A stretch of 64,000 bases of DNA from Chryseomonas sp014190935 (GCF_014190935.1 NZ_JACHVV010000002.1:496001-560000); one strand, 5' to 3'; counted from the stretch's first letter, positions 8,568-17,305 are shown. Numbers and translations are program-made. The notes: generated by a model not told the origin, from the sequence alone.

Positions 8568-10712
8568 CTACTGAATCTCCCGCCGGAACGGCGGCAGCGC
8601 ATTGAGGATGGCCTTGCCGTAGCGTTGGGTCACCAGGCGGCGATCCAGCAGCGAGATGGTGCCGCTGTCCTGCTCGGTGCGCAGCAGCCGGCCGCAGGCT
8701 TGGATCAGTCGCAGCGAGGCGTCGGGCACGGCGATCTCCATGAAGGGATTGCCCCCGCGCGCCTCGATCCACTCGGCCAGGGCGGCTTCCACCGGATCGT
8801 CAGGCACGGCGAAGGGAATCTTGGCGATGACCACGTGCTCGCAATAGGCGCCCGGTAGGTCAACCCCCTCGGCGAAGCTGGCCAGGCCGAACAGCACGCT
8901 GGCCTCGCCGTCGTCGACGCGCTTCTTGTGCTTGTTCAGGGTCTCCTGCTTGGACAGGTTGCCCTGGATCAGCACCCGCTTGCGCCAGTCGCGCTCTAGG
9001 CCATCGAAGACGTCCTGCATCTGCCGCCGCGAGGAAAACAGCACCAGGGCGCCACGCGCGCCGTCGAGCATCGCCGGCAGTTCGCGGACGATGGCTGCGG
9101 TGTGCTCGGCGGCATTGCGCGGATCGGCCTTGAGATCCGGTACCCGCAGCACCCCGGCCTCGGCATGACGGAAGGGACTGGGCACCACGGCGGTGGCCGC
9201 CGAGCGCGGCAGGCCGGATCTCATGCGAAAGCGGTCGAAGGTGCCCAGGGCGGTCAGGGTGGCCGAGGTCACCAGGGCGCCGTAGGCGACGTTCCACAGG
9301 TGGCGGCGCAGCATCTCGGCGGCGAGGATGGGGCTGGCGTTGACCTCGATGTCGTACAGCGAACCTGTTTCGGCGAGGGTCATCCAGCGCGCCATGGGCG
9401 GGCTGTCTTCCGGGTCATCACAGGTAAAGGCCGTCCATAATTCCCAGTTGCCCTGGGAACGCGCCAGCAGACTGCCGAACAGCGGATACCACTCCTCGGC
9501 CTGATAGCTGGCCAGGCCGATGCTGGACTCACCGTCCATGGCCTGCTTGAGCATCTCGGTCAGGCGGGTGAAGAGGTCGGTGAGCTTGGCGAAGCCTTTC
9601 TTCAGCTCGATGCCCATCTCGCGCAGGTCTTCGGGGATCACCCCGCCGACGAATCTGTGCCGCGGCCGCTCGCGCCCTTCCATGTCCTCGCCCGCGCGAA
9701 AATCCGCCAGCGCTTCGCAGGCGGTGAACATGAATTGCTGCTGGGTGCGGATCTCCCGTGCCAGCTCCGGAACCTGCTCCACCAGCCGGCCGAGATCGCC
9801 CGGCAGGGGGTGCTGGGCAAGGAGCTTGGTGAGGTTCTTGGCGATCTGCTCCAGCCACTCGGCGGTGGACCTCAGCCGGGTGAAATGGGCGAAGTGGCCG
9901 ATGGCCTTGTCCGGCAGGTGGTGGCCTTCGTCGAACACATAGAGGGTGTCGCGGGGATCAGGCAGGATGGCGCCGCCGCCCAGGGCCAGGTCGGCCAGCA
10001 CCAGGTCATGGTTGGTGACGATGACATCGACCTTGGTCATGCCTTCGCGGGCGCGATAAAAGGCGCACTGCTGGAAATTCGGGCAATGGCGATTGGTGCA
10101 CTGGCTGTGGTCGGTGGTGATGCGCGACCACTGGACGTCCTCGATGGCTTCCGGCCAGCTGTCGCGATCGCCGTCCCAGCGATTGCCGGCCAGGCGCTCG
10201 ATCATCTTGCCGAACAATTCGTTGGACGCCTCGTCCACATCGATCTTGAAGCCATCCTCGGCGAACAGCTGGGCCGTGGCGTTCTGCGCCTGGCCCTCCT
10301 GCAGCAGCATGTCCAGCTTGGACAGGCACAGATAGCGCCCCCGGCCCTTGGCCAGGGCAAAGCTGAAGGACAGTCCGCTGTTGCGCAGGATGTCCGGCAG
10401 GTCCTTGTGCACGATCTGCTCTTGCAGCGCCACCGTCGCCGTGGCGATCACCAGGCGCTTGCCGGCCGCCTTGGCCGCGGGGATGGCGGCCAGGGCATAG
10501 GCCACGGTCTTGCCGGTCCCGGTACCCGCCTCCACCGCCACCACGGCGGGCTCGCCTTCGCGGTGGCCCTCCTCGTCCTGGGTGATGGCACCCAGGCCCT
10601 TGGCGGTCTCCGCGATCATCAGCCGCTGGCCATAGCGTGGCTTGAGCGACTTGGCTTCGAGGAAACGCGTGTAGGCGCCCTGGATCTGGGTCTTGAGTTC
10701 GGTGCTGAGCAT
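8568..10712 (-). CDS. dinG: ATP-dependent DNA helicase DinG
   Basis: An XPD/Rad3-like superfamily 2 helicase of 714 residues that unwinds DNA and R-loops with 5'-3' polarity. Walker A is GTGTGKT (residues 63-69). The DEAH-type Walker B is VFDEGHH (about 259-265). Four cysteines suited to a 4Fe-4S cluster lie at about 129, 205, 210 and 216. The C-terminal helicase half contains the SATLTALGTFDRFRMRSGL and QACGRLLRTEQDSG motifs. The start MLSTELK is chosen over an 11-codon extension because it matches the usual DinG N-terminus and the familiar length. It is transcribed alone. Confidence 0.96.
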   Translation of the reverse strand: MLSTELKTQIQGAYTRFLEAKSLKPRYGQRLMIAETAKGLGAITQDEEGHREGEPAVVAVEAGTGTGKTVAYALAAIPAAKAAGKRLVIATATVALQEQIVHKDLPDILRNSGLSFSFALAKGRGRYLCLSKLDMLLQEGQAQNATAQLFAEDGFKIDVDEASNELFGKMIERLAGNRWDGDRDSWPEAIEDVQWSRITTDHSQCTNRHCPNFQQCAFYRAREGMTKVDVIVTNHDLVLADLALGGGAILPDPRDTLYVFDEGHHLPDKAIGHFAHFTRLRSTAEWLEQIAKNLTKLLAQHPLPGDLGRLVEQVPELAREIRTQQQFMFTACEALADFRAGEDMEGRERPRHRFVGGVIPEDLREMGIELKKGFAKLTDLFTRLTEMLKQAMDGESSIGLASYQAEEWYPLFGSLLARSQGNWELWTAFTCDDPEDSPPMARWMTLAETGSLYDIEVNASPILAAEMLRRHLWNVAYGALVTSATLTALGTFDRFRMRSGLPRSAATAVVPSPFRHAEAGVLRVPDLKADPRNAAEHTAAIVRELPAMLDGARGALVLFSSRRQMQDVFDGLERDWRKRVLIQGNLSKQETLNKHKKRVDDGEASVLFGLASFAEGVDLPGAYCEHVVIAKIPFAVPDDPVEAALAEWIEARGGNPFMEIAVPDASLRLIQACGRLLRTEQDSGTISLLDRRLVTQRYGKAILNALPPFRREIQ

Positions 10713-10847
10713 GCCTGGTTCCGGGCGATGGCAAAGCAGCGCCACGTCCGGCGGACGAGCGCTGTATGCATCTACAGTAATGGATCTTGGGCGCTATGAT
10801 AACGCGCCTGTCGTCAGGATGCGCCCGACGTTGAGGTCGCAGGCCGC

Positions 10848-11108
10848 TCAGGCACCCGGCAGCTGCGGCGGCAGCCGATGAAAGGCGCCAAAGATCAGCA
10901 AGCTCAGGCGGTCGAGCCAGGGATGGCGACGCAGGCGCAGGGCACGACGACTGGCGAAGACTTCACCCAGGTGCAGGAGCAGCAGGGCCAGGGCTACCAG
11001 GGCGAGCAATTGGGGGAAGGGACGAGCGAGAGGCAGGGCAATGGCGGCGGCTGCGGCGAGCCAGAACAGCAGGAGTAGAACTTTGCCGGTAAGGGACAGG
11101 GTTTTCAT
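10848..11108 (-). CDS. DUF1145-family small membrane protein
   Basis: The product has 86 residues, with two hydrophobic helices (residues 7-26 and 30-50) and a basic C-terminal tail rich in arginine. The layout MKTLSLTGKVLLLLFW... with LLLLHLGEVF matches the DUF1145 (YhhL-like) inner-membrane proteins of unknown role. It lies between dinG and an OmpA-like gene, a position it also holds in other pseudomonads as far as I recall. Confidence 0.78.
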   Translation of the reverse strand: MKTLSLTGKVLLLLFWLAAAAAIALPLARPFPQLLALVALALLLLHLGEVFASRRALRLRRHPWLDRLSLLIFGAFHRLPPQLPGA

Positions 11109-11160
11109 GGATTCCAGCAGGAGGACGAGATGGATCGGACCATAACGCCTGAAGCCGGAG

Positions 11161-11192
11161 AAAGTAAAGGCGGCGGACCAAGGTCCGCCGCC
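11161..11192 (-). terminator. Intrinsic terminator of the OmpA-like gene
   Basis: An 11-bp perfect GC-rich stem (11169-11179 with 11182-11192) has a two-base loop. On the minus strand it is followed by TTTACTTT (11161-11168). It starts 6 bases after the stop codon of the minus-strand OmpA-family gene, the classic position for a rho-independent terminator. Confidence 0.9.
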
Positions 11193-11198
11193 GGTGCA

Positions 11199-11858
11199 TC
11201 ACTCGCGGTCGATCTGGATCTCGACACGGCGGTTGGTGGCACGGCCTTCAGCGGTCTCGTTGGTGGCGATCGGTTGACGCTCGCCCATGCCTTTCACGGA
11301 CACGACGCTGGCTGCCGGCACACCGGCCTGGATCAGGTAGTTGCTGACCGACTTGGCGCGACGCTCGGACAGACGCTGGTTGTAGGCGTCGGTACCCTTG
11401 CTGTCGGTGTGGCCGGTGATCGACAGACGAGTGCTGGCGGCTTCGCCACGCAGACGACCAGCGATACCGTCGAGCTGAGCACGATCCTGCGGACTGACTT
11501 CTGCAGAATCGAAGGCGAAGTGCAGGTCACGCGCGGTGATCACTTCCTGCTTCGGCAGTGGTGCCGGCGCGGGAGCCGGTGCGGGCGCCGGAGCCGGGGC
11601 CGGAGCGGGTTCCATGCGGGCGACCTGTTCGTTGCCCTTGCCATGCACCCAGCAATAGGCGCCAGCCGTGGTACCTATGCCCAGGGCCGCCATGCCAGCG
11701 ACGTTACCACTCTGGGTAGCACCCGCCGCGCCGCCAACCAGGGCGCCTACGGCTGCGCAGACCGGCCAATCGGATTTCTGTACGCCGCCCGCACAACCAG
11801 CCAGCACGGTGCTTGCCAGGATGAGGGGTAAAGCTGTCCTTGCGATGCTCTTGCTCAT
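11199..11858 (-). CDS. OmpA-family lipoprotein with glycine zipper and Ala-Pro linker
   Basis: The product has 219 residues. It has a lipoprotein signal with lipobox LAGC (Cys22), then a glycine-rich double-span segment (VGALVGGAAGATQSGN, near residues 37-65), then a nine-fold Ala-Pro linker (about 85-101). A complete C-terminal OmpA domain follows, with LHFAFDSAEVSPQDRAQLDGIA, the peptidoglycan-binding TGHTDSKGTDAYNQRLSERRA and TAEGRATNRRVEI. It probably spans from outer membrane to peptidoglycan. AGGAGAC lies upstream of the ATG and a strong terminator follows the stop. It is a monocistronic gene divergent from the next gene. Confidence 0.93.
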   Translation of the reverse strand: MSKSIARTALPLILASTVLAGCAGGVQKSDWPVCAAVGALVGGAAGATQSGNVAGMAALGIGTTAGAYCWVHGKGNEQVARMEPAPAPAPAPAPAPAPAPLPKQEVITARDLHFAFDSAEVSPQDRAQLDGIAGRLRGEAASTRLSITGHTDSKGTDAYNQRLSERRAKSVSNYLIQAGVPAASVVSVKGMGERQPIATNETAEGRATNRRVEIQIDRE

Positions 11859-11993
11859 GAAGGGTCTCCTATAGACCGGGTGCCGCGAGTTAGGCTCGTC
11901 TTTCGTTTTATGGCGCTGTCAGACTAATGGTGGCGTACACATCTTGACAACGCTGGTTGCTTAGTCAATCGCGATTTGATTAGGGTTCCCTTA

Positions 11994-12491
11994 ATGGCAA
12001 ACATATTCTCGTCCCGTACCCCGCAACAGGCTCTGGCAAGCCTGCTCGAACATCATCGGCCGGCGCGCCTGCTCTGCGTGGCGCGCAAGCCGCTACCGGC
12101 GCTGCAGGCCTATGCCGAGGCCCACCCCCACTGCCAGCTGGTGCAGGCCACGGTCCCTCTGGGCGAGCCGAGCCTACTGGGCGAACGCTACGATCTGGTG
12201 ATCCTTGCCGACTGCCTGGAACATCTGCCGCTGCGAGCGGGCCGCGAATTGCTCGGCGGCCTGCGCAACCTCAATACCTCACGCCTGGCCGTGCTGGTGG
12301 ACCTGGCCGCCAGCGAATGGCAGCTGACGGATTTCTACGCCCTGGCCCTGCAAGCCAGCGAGCGCTTCGCCCGCGACGGCCAGGTGGTCACCCTGTTCAG
12401 CTATGATCTGCACGACTACAAGCAGGTCCCGGACTGGCTCAACGCCCGGTTCTGGGCCAATCCGCAGAATTTCGGCAAGTACTGGTGGTGA
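11994..12491 (+). CDS. DUF6231-like protein with methyltransferase-like motif
   Basis: The product has 165 residues and no signal peptide. The central YDLVILADCLEHLPLRAGRELLGGLRNL resembles motif IV and the following helix of class I methyltransferases. However, the glycine-rich SAM-binding loop is not evident, so catalysis is doubtful. The C-terminus FWANPQNFGKYWW is conserved in Pseudomonas homologues I recall (DUF6231). The stop codon lies one base before the ATG of the YchJ-like gene, so the two are co-transcribed. Confidence 0.72.
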   Translation: MANIFSSRTPQQALASLLEHHRPARLLCVARKPLPALQAYAEAHPHCQLVQATVPLGEPSLLGERYDLVILADCLEHLPLRAGRELLGGLRNLNTSRLAVLVDLAASEWQLTDFYALALQASERFARDGQVVTLFSYDLHDYKQVPDWLNARFWANPQNFGKYWW

Positions 12492-12492
12492 G

Positions 12493-12966
12493 ATGCAACC
12501 CATGGCCCCCTGCCCCTGTGGCTCGGACCGTCCGCTCGGCGACTGTTGCGGAGCCTTTCATGCCGGCACGCCGGCGCCCGATGCCGAGCACCTGATGCGC
12601 TCGCGCTACAGCGCCTATGTGCTGGGACTGATCGACTACCTGGTGGCCACCACGGCCCCTGCGCAGCAGGCGCTACTGGACCGGGAGGCCCTGGCGGCCT
12701 GGAGTCTGGGCAGTCGCTGGCAGGGTCTGCAGGTGCTGGATCATCGCCCCGAGCCCGGCGATCCTGACCATGCGCGGGTCAGCTTCGTGGCGCGCTGGGA
12801 AGATGGTCGTGGCGCCCACCGCCATGAAGAACGCTCGGGTTTCGTCCAGCGGGAAGGCCGCTGGTACTTTCTCGATCCGACCGCCAGGCCGCTGCCGGGG
12901 CGCAACGATGCCTGCCTGTGCGGCAGCGGCGCCAAGTTCAAGAAGTGCTGCGCCGGCTTCCTGTAA
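12493..12966 (+). CDS. YchJ-family protein with two SEC-C zinc motifs
   Basis: The product has 157 residues. A SEC-C zinc-binding motif opens the protein (CPCGSDRPLGDCC) and a second closes it (CLCGSGAKFKKCC). Between them lies the YchJ/NTF2-like domain, with HLMRSRYSAYVLGLIDYL and the EERSGFVQREGRWYFLD segment. This is the UPF0225/YchJ family, whose exact role is unknown; SEC-C motifs generally bind zinc and mediate contact with ribosome- or SecB-type partners. It starts one base after the upstream stop. The start is ATG CAA CCC, which gives the family's usual length. Confidence 0.9.
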   Translation: MQPMAPCPCGSDRPLGDCCGAFHAGTPAPDAEHLMRSRYSAYVLGLIDYLVATTAPAQQALLDREALAAWSLGSRWQGLQVLDHRPEPGDPDHARVSFVARWEDGRGAHRHEERSGFVQREGRWYFLDPTARPLPGRNDACLCGSGAKFKKCCAGFL

Positions 12967-12978
12967 CGCCGGCCGCGC

Positions 12979-13539
12979 CTATTCCCTGACCAGCGTCAGG
13001 TGATCGGTATCCGGCACCGCCACGGGTAACGCCTCGGAGGCCGGCCCCAGATCGCTGCCCACCGGCGCCAGGCTCAGGTGCGACAGCTCGACCCGCGGCG
13101 GCGCCACCGGCGCGGCCTGATCCTGCAGATCGGCGCCCACCGGTGCCAGGCCGAAATCCGGCGCCTGGACGTCGACGAAAGCCGCCATCACCGCATCCCG
13201 GGGCGCGACCGACAGCGCCCCGCGCTCGGTGGAAGACGCCGCGGTCGCCTCGGTGGCAGCTGGCGCCCGCGTCTCGACAGGTGCCGCAGCCGGCTCGCCT
13301 GTCTCGGCCATGGGCGCCACCTCGACCCGCGCCCCGGCCTGGGCCAGGGTGGCGCGATAGCGCTCGGCGGTGGCGGCGTCGAGGCGATTCTTGATGATCA
13401 TGCGGCGACCGGAGAAGAGCACGGCGATGCGCTGTTCATCCGCCTGAAACAGCCGCATCAGATTCTGTCGGGTCTGCTGCGCATCGGCGCCAGCGACCAG
13501 CTCGCCCTGGAAGGCGATTTCATAGAGCACGGCGGACAT
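12979..13539 (-). CDS. Pseudomonas-type N-terminal domain with repeated LAPVG motifs
   Basis: The product has 186 residues. The N-terminal 75 residues form a compact domain (YEIAFQGELVAGADAQQ, LFSGRRMIIKNRLDAATA, AGARVEV). I recall this domain at the N-terminus of several Pseudomonas membrane or hypothetical proteins. It then becomes a disordered Ala/Pro-rich region containing two near-identical motifs, LAPVGADL and LAPVGSDL, spaced about 27 residues apart, followed by a related DHLTLVRE end. There is no membrane segment. A strong GAGGAGG site precedes the ATG at 13539; the open frame continues 13 codons upstream without support. It converges with the YchJ gene. Confidence 0.75.
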   Translation of the reverse strand: MSAVLYEIAFQGELVAGADAQQTRQNLMRLFQADEQRIAVLFSGRRMIIKNRLDAATAERYRATLAQAGARVEVAPMAETGEPAAAPVETRAPAATEATAASSTERGALSVAPRDAVMAAFVDVQAPDFGLAPVGADLQDQAAPVAPPRVELSHLSLAPVGSDLGPASEALPVAVPDTDHLTLVRE

Positions 13540-13708
13540 GACGACCTCCTCGGTCACGACAAGAGCTGCAGGATGCAACGTCGCGCCGGAGGGGTCCAGT
13601 CCGCACGGTCGCCTGGCACCGGCGTTTTTTTGTTAGCCTGTGCCGAAGCGGCCCCGACTTGTGCAGCAATCGGTGCTTGTTAAACTGCGCAGAAAACGGG
13701 AGTGCCGC

Positions 13709-14191
13709 ATGCTTCGCCAGGCCTTGTTCATTACCCTGCTCGGCGTCCTGCTGAGCAGCCTTGGCGGTTGTACCTACATCGGGCGCAACTATGAGGAGCC
13801 CCAGGTCGAACTGACCGGCGTGGAGCTGATCCGCGCACGGCTGTGGAGCCAGGACTTCGTGCTGCACTTCCGCGTCCAGAACCCCAACGACAGCACCCTG
13901 CCCGTGCGCAACCTGGCCTACACGGTCTACCTGAACGATCTGCTGCTGTCCCAGGGGACCGCCAACCTGCACTCGTCGGTGCCGGCCAATGGTCAGCGCA
14001 GCTTCTCGGTGCCAGTGCAGACTAATCTGTGGCGCTACGTGAAGGACGTCGGTCGCATGCTGGAAGACCCCAACCAGCCGATCAACTATCGGCTGCGCGG
14101 CCGAGTGAAGACCGGCTGGCTGTTCGGGCGCAGCGTCCATTTTTCTCGCCAGGGGCAGTTCGTGCCTGGCGCCTACATCCCGGAGTTATGA
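13709..14191 (+). CDS. LEA14/WHy-domain lipoprotein
   Basis: The product has 160 residues. It has a lipoprotein signal ending in the lipobox LGGC, and then a WHy/LEA14-type beta-sandwich (VELTGVELIRARLWSQDFVLHFRVQNPNDSTLPV), the hallmark Asn-Pro-Asn pattern of this family. The C-terminal part (YRLRGRVKTGWLFGRSVHF) completes the sandwich. Homologues are desiccation or stress-linked lipoproteins of uncertain role. The start at 13709 has GGGAG nine bases upstream. The stop lies one base before the ATG of the next small gene. Confidence 0.88.
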   Translation: MLRQALFITLLGVLLSSLGGCTYIGRNYEEPQVELTGVELIRARLWSQDFVLHFRVQNPNDSTLPVRNLAYTVYLNDLLLSQGTANLHSSVPANGQRSFSVPVQTNLWRYVKDVGRMLEDPNQPINYRLRGRVKTGWLFGRSVHFSRQGQFVPGAYIPEL

Positions 14192-14192
14192 G

Positions 14193-14390
14193 ATGAACCA
14201 GCACGTCCACGGTCCCGATTGCAATCACGACCATGACCACGATCACGGCCATACCCACCATGTGCATGGACCGCACTGCAACCATGGCCCGGCCCAGGAG
14301 CCGGTGCGCAATCCGCTGAAGGAAGTGGGTCGCAATGATCCCTGCCCGTGCGGCAGCGAGAAGAAATTCAAGAAGTGCCACGGCGCCTGA
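14193..14390 (+). CDS. Histidine-rich SEC-C motif small protein
   Basis: The product has 65 residues. The first half is a His/Asp-rich metal-binding-like tract (HVHGPDCNHDHDHDHGHTHH, then HVHGPHCNHG) with two HGPxCNH repeats. The C-terminal half is a complete SEC-C zinc motif, RNDPCPCGSEKKFKKCHG. It probably binds zinc or another transition metal; a metallochaperone or zinc-storage role is inference. It is translationally linked to the WHy lipoprotein gene, one base downstream. Confidence 0.85.
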   Translation: MNQHVHGPDCNHDHDHDHGHTHHVHGPHCNHGPAQEPVRNPLKEVGRNDPCPCGSEKKFKKCHGA

Positions 14391-14400
14391 TCCCTTCCCG

Positions 14401-14491
14401 GTAGGTTGGGCTGAGGCGGCTCTACCGTCGAAGCCCAACATAGCGGAGTCAGCCTGGACTGTTGGGCTTCGCTACGCGCAGCCCAACCTAC
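14401..14491. repeat. Intergenic palindromic repeat, copy 2
   Basis: The unit 14401-14439 is the reverse complement of 8504-8542 with a few changes. A second unit (14461-14491), GTTGGGCTTCGCTAC... ending CAGCCCAACCTAC, is itself palindromic and faces the first. The pair sits between the SEC-C gene and the end of the ATP-grasp gene and can form a large cruciform or mRNA hairpin, so it might act as a bidirectional terminator. Confidence 0.8.
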
Positions 14492-14511
14492 TTCTGCGCG
14501 ACCCTGGCGCG

Positions 14512-16005
14512 TTACCAGGGCTGTCCGCCGCGTTGCGACTCCAGCCGCCGGATGAATTCCTCCAGTACCAGGGCGTAGAGATCGTCCTTGAGCACCAGGT
14601 CCTCGACCCCGCAATCGATGTTGGGATTGTCGTTGACCTCGATCACCGCCAGCTTGTCGCCCGCCTGCTTGAGATCCACGCCATAGAGACCGTCGCCGAT
14701 CAGGTTGGCGGTGCGGACCGCCAACTCGACCACCGCATGGGGTGCGTCCTGCACCGCCAGGGTGCGGAAATCGCCGCTGACCTCGGTGGCGCTGGCGCTG
14801 TGGTCGTAGATCTGCCAGTGGCCCTTGGACATGAAGTACTGGCAGGCGAAGATCGGCTCCTGGTTCAGCACGCCGATACGCCAGTCGTATTCGGTGTAGA
14901 AGAATTCCTGGGCCAGCAGCAGCACCGAGCGTTCGAAGAGTTCGGCGCTGGCCTTGCGCAGCTGGGCGGGGTCTTCGACCTTGATGACGCCGCGGGAAAA
15001 GGAGCCATCGGGAATTTTGAGCACCAGCGGAAAGCCCAGGCGCTCGCCAAGTCCTTCGAGTTGACCAGGATTGTCCTTGTAGAGGATCTCGGTCGCGGGC
15101 ATGTCCAGCTTGTGGGCGCGCAGCAGGTCGGCCAGATAGACCTTGTTGGTGCATCTCAGAATCGAGCGTGGATCGTCCATCACCACCAGGCCTTCGCTTT
15201 CAGCCTTCTTGGCGAAGCGATAGGTATGGTGGTCGATGGCGGTGGTCTCGCGGATGAACAGGGCGTCGAATTCACCCAGCCGCGCGTAGTCCTTCTTTTC
15301 AATCAGCTCCACGTCCAGCCCCAGATGCTTGCCGACGCGCACGAAATTCTTTAGCGCCTTGGCATCGGAAGGCGGAAAGGCTTCCTTGGGGTCGTGCAGG
15401 ATGGCCAGGTCGAAACGGTATTTCTCGCGGCGCCCCGGCTTGAGCCAGACGCGGCGACTGAAGCCGTCGAGGGCATTGGCGAAGAGGTCTTCCTGCTGTT
15501 CGTGCAGCTTGTGGATGCTGCCCAGCTTGAGGCCGCCGATGTGCCAGCCGGCGCGGTCGCGGCGGAATTCCACCAGCAGCAGCGGACAGGGAAAGGCCTC
15601 GAACACCTGACGCGCCAGGTCCTGCAGCGGCGCGATGTCGGTGTTGCCGAAATAGAGCGTGAGGGTGAAGCCGTCGGCGCTGCCATAGGGATGGCCAGCC
15701 AACGCCTTGGTCAGCAGTTTGTCCAGGTCCTCCAGCGCCAGGCCGTAGAGCGACTTGCGCGCCAGTTCGCTGATGGTGCGCACCGAGGGGATGACCTTGT
15801 GCCCGCGGGCTTCGGCGAGCAGCGAGCAGTAGTAGCCGTGGCCGAGGTACTTCTGGCTGCGGCAGAGATTGATCACCTGCACGCGTTTGCCGTTGTCCTG
15901 TTCGTTGGATTGCTCCAGGTATTCCTGGGCGGTGATGACGTCTTCGCTGGGATAGTAGGACGACCAGTCTTCCTTGCGTTCCACGACGATATACAGCTTG
16001 CTCAC
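14512..16005 (-). CDS. RimK-like ATP-grasp ligase (predicted amidoligase)
   Basis: The product has 497 residues. The first 190 or so form a RimK-associated N-terminal domain (LYIVVERKEDWSSYYPSEDV). The rest is an ATP-grasp fold: DDPRSILRCTNKVYLADLL, the lysine-containing GFPLVLKIPDGSFSRGV loop, and the metal-binding YGVDLK ... VIEVNDNPNI end. RimK-type enzymes ligate amino acids to a carboxylate using ATP. The start is a GTG at 16005 with AGGAGG four bases upstream; an upstream extension of 19 codons lacks such a site. It is divergent from a GNAT/peptidase fusion, a pairing seen in predicted peptide-modification neighbourhoods. Confidence 0.9.
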   Translation of the reverse strand: MSKLYIVVERKEDWSSYYPSEDVITAQEYLEQSNEQDNGKRVQVINLCRSQKYLGHGYYCSLLAEARGHKVIPSVRTISELARKSLYGLALEDLDKLLTKALAGHPYGSADGFTLTLYFGNTDIAPLQDLARQVFEAFPCPLLLVEFRRDRAGWHIGGLKLGSIHKLHEQQEDLFANALDGFSRRVWLKPGRREKYRFDLAILHDPKEAFPPSDAKALKNFVRVGKHLGLDVELIEKKDYARLGEFDALFIRETTAIDHHTYRFAKKAESEGLVVMDDPRSILRCTNKVYLADLLRAHKLDMPATEILYKDNPGQLEGLGERLGFPLVLKIPDGSFSRGVIKVEDPAQLRKASAELFERSVLLLAQEFFYTEYDWRIGVLNQEPIFACQYFMSKGHWQIYDHSASATEVSGDFRTLAVQDAPHAVVELAVRTANLIGDGLYGVDLKQAGDKLAVIEVNDNPNIDCGVEDLVLKDDLYALVLEEFIRRLESQRGGQPW

Positions 16006-16144
16006 TGGACCTCCTGGTTGCGGGGCGTGGTCCCGGCGGAAACCCGGATGCCGCCGGACCACTCCAACTGTTGTAACGCGGGTGCTATTAACCGTTGCTT
16101 AACCATGCCAGGCTGCCCGCTCTGCTCCAGGAGAATCCTTCGCG

Positions 16145-17239
16145 ATGAGTTTCATGCTCAGGCCCGCCGGGCTGGACGATCTGGCGGCGCTGGTCGATCT
16201 GGAAGCGCGCTGCTTCAGCTATGACCGCCTTTCCCGGCGCAATTTCCACTACATGCTCACCCGTGCGAACGCCGTGCTGATCCTGGCGGAAAATGACCGC
16301 CAGGTGGCAGGCTACGCCCTGGTGCTGTTCCACGAGAACACCTCGCTGGCGCGGCTCTATTCCATCGCCGTCGATCCCGAGGCGCGTGGCCATCGCCTGG
16401 GCCAGCGCTTGCTGGAGGCTGCCGAAGCCGAGGCGGTGGAGCGCGACTGCGCCTACCTGCGCCTGGAGGTCCGCCCGGACAACGCCGCCGCCATCGCCCT
16501 CTACGAGCGCAACGGCTACCTGCCCTTCGCCACGGTAGAGGACTACTACGAAGACCACAGCCAGGCGCTGCGCTTCGAGAAGCGCATCCGCCAGCCGCGC
16601 GAAGGCCAGGCCCGTCCGGTGCCCTTCTATCGCCAGACCACCGACTTCACCTGCGGACCGGCCAGCCTGCTGATGGCCATGGGCGCCCTGCAGCCCGGTC
16701 GCCCGCTGGAGCGCCGCGAGGAACTGCGGCTGTGGCGCGAAGCCACCACCATCTACATGACCGCCGGTCACGGCGGCTGCGGCCCCCACGGCCTGGCCCT
16801 GGCCGCGCTGCGCCGGGGCTTCAAGGTCACGCTGCAGGTCAATACCCGGGGCCCCCTGTTCCTCGATGGCGTGCGCAGCGAGGAGAAGAAGGAGGTCATG
16901 CGCCTGGTGCACGAGGACTTCAGCGCCGAGGTCAAGCAGTCGCCCATCGAGCGCCTCTACCGCACGCGCCTGGACATCGCCCACTGGGTCGACCAGGGCG
17001 CCTTCCCGCTGGTGCTGATCAGCTCCTTCCGGCTGACCAAGGCCAAGGGACCGCACTGGGTGCTGGTCACCGACTGCGATGAGGACTTCGTCTACCTGCA
17101 CGATCCCGATGTCGACCACAGCCAGCATCGCCGTGAACTGGACTGCCAGCACATCCCGGTGTCCCACGCCGAGTTCGACAAGATGAGTCGCTTCGGCCGT
17201 GGCAAGCTGCGCGCGGCGGTGATCCTGCGCACGGGCTGA
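16145..17239 (+). CDS. GNAT acetyltransferase fused to a C39/papain-like peptidase domain
   Basis: The product has 364 residues. Residues 1-148 are a GNAT domain of RimI type (RLYSIAVDPEARGHRLGQRLL acetyl-CoA loop, VRPDNAAAIALYERNGY). The remainder is a papain-like peptidase C39-type domain, with catalytic Cys in TTDFTCGPASLLMA, His in GPHWVLVTDC and Asp in LHDPDVD. It has no signal peptide, so it acts in the cytoplasm. Fusion of an acyl transferase and a cysteine peptidase beside a RimK ligase suggests coupled making, capping and cleavage of peptide bonds; this is inference from context. GGAG precedes the ATG. Confidence 0.9.
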   Translation: MSFMLRPAGLDDLAALVDLEARCFSYDRLSRRNFHYMLTRANAVLILAENDRQVAGYALVLFHENTSLARLYSIAVDPEARGHRLGQRLLEAAEAEAVERDCAYLRLEVRPDNAAAIALYERNGYLPFATVEDYYEDHSQALRFEKRIRQPREGQARPVPFYRQTTDFTCGPASLLMAMGALQPGRPLERREELRLWREATTIYMTAGHGGCGPHGLALAALRRGFKVTLQVNTRGPLFLDGVRSEEKKEVMRLVHEDFSAEVKQSPIERLYRTRLDIAHWVDQGAFPLVLISSFRLTKAKGPHWVLVTDCDEDFVYLHDPDVDHSQHRRELDCQHIPVSHAEFDKMSRFGRGKLRAAVILRTG

Positions 17240-17305
17240 ATCCGGGGTTGTACTGGACGTCGAACAGGGCCAGGATCAAGGCCGACAAGAACGACGGGGC
17301 GGTCC

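Noticed and set aside
11943..11975. TTGACA as a promoter -35 box before the 11994 gene
   Set aside because: No matching -10 hexamer at 16-18 bases; left unannotated.
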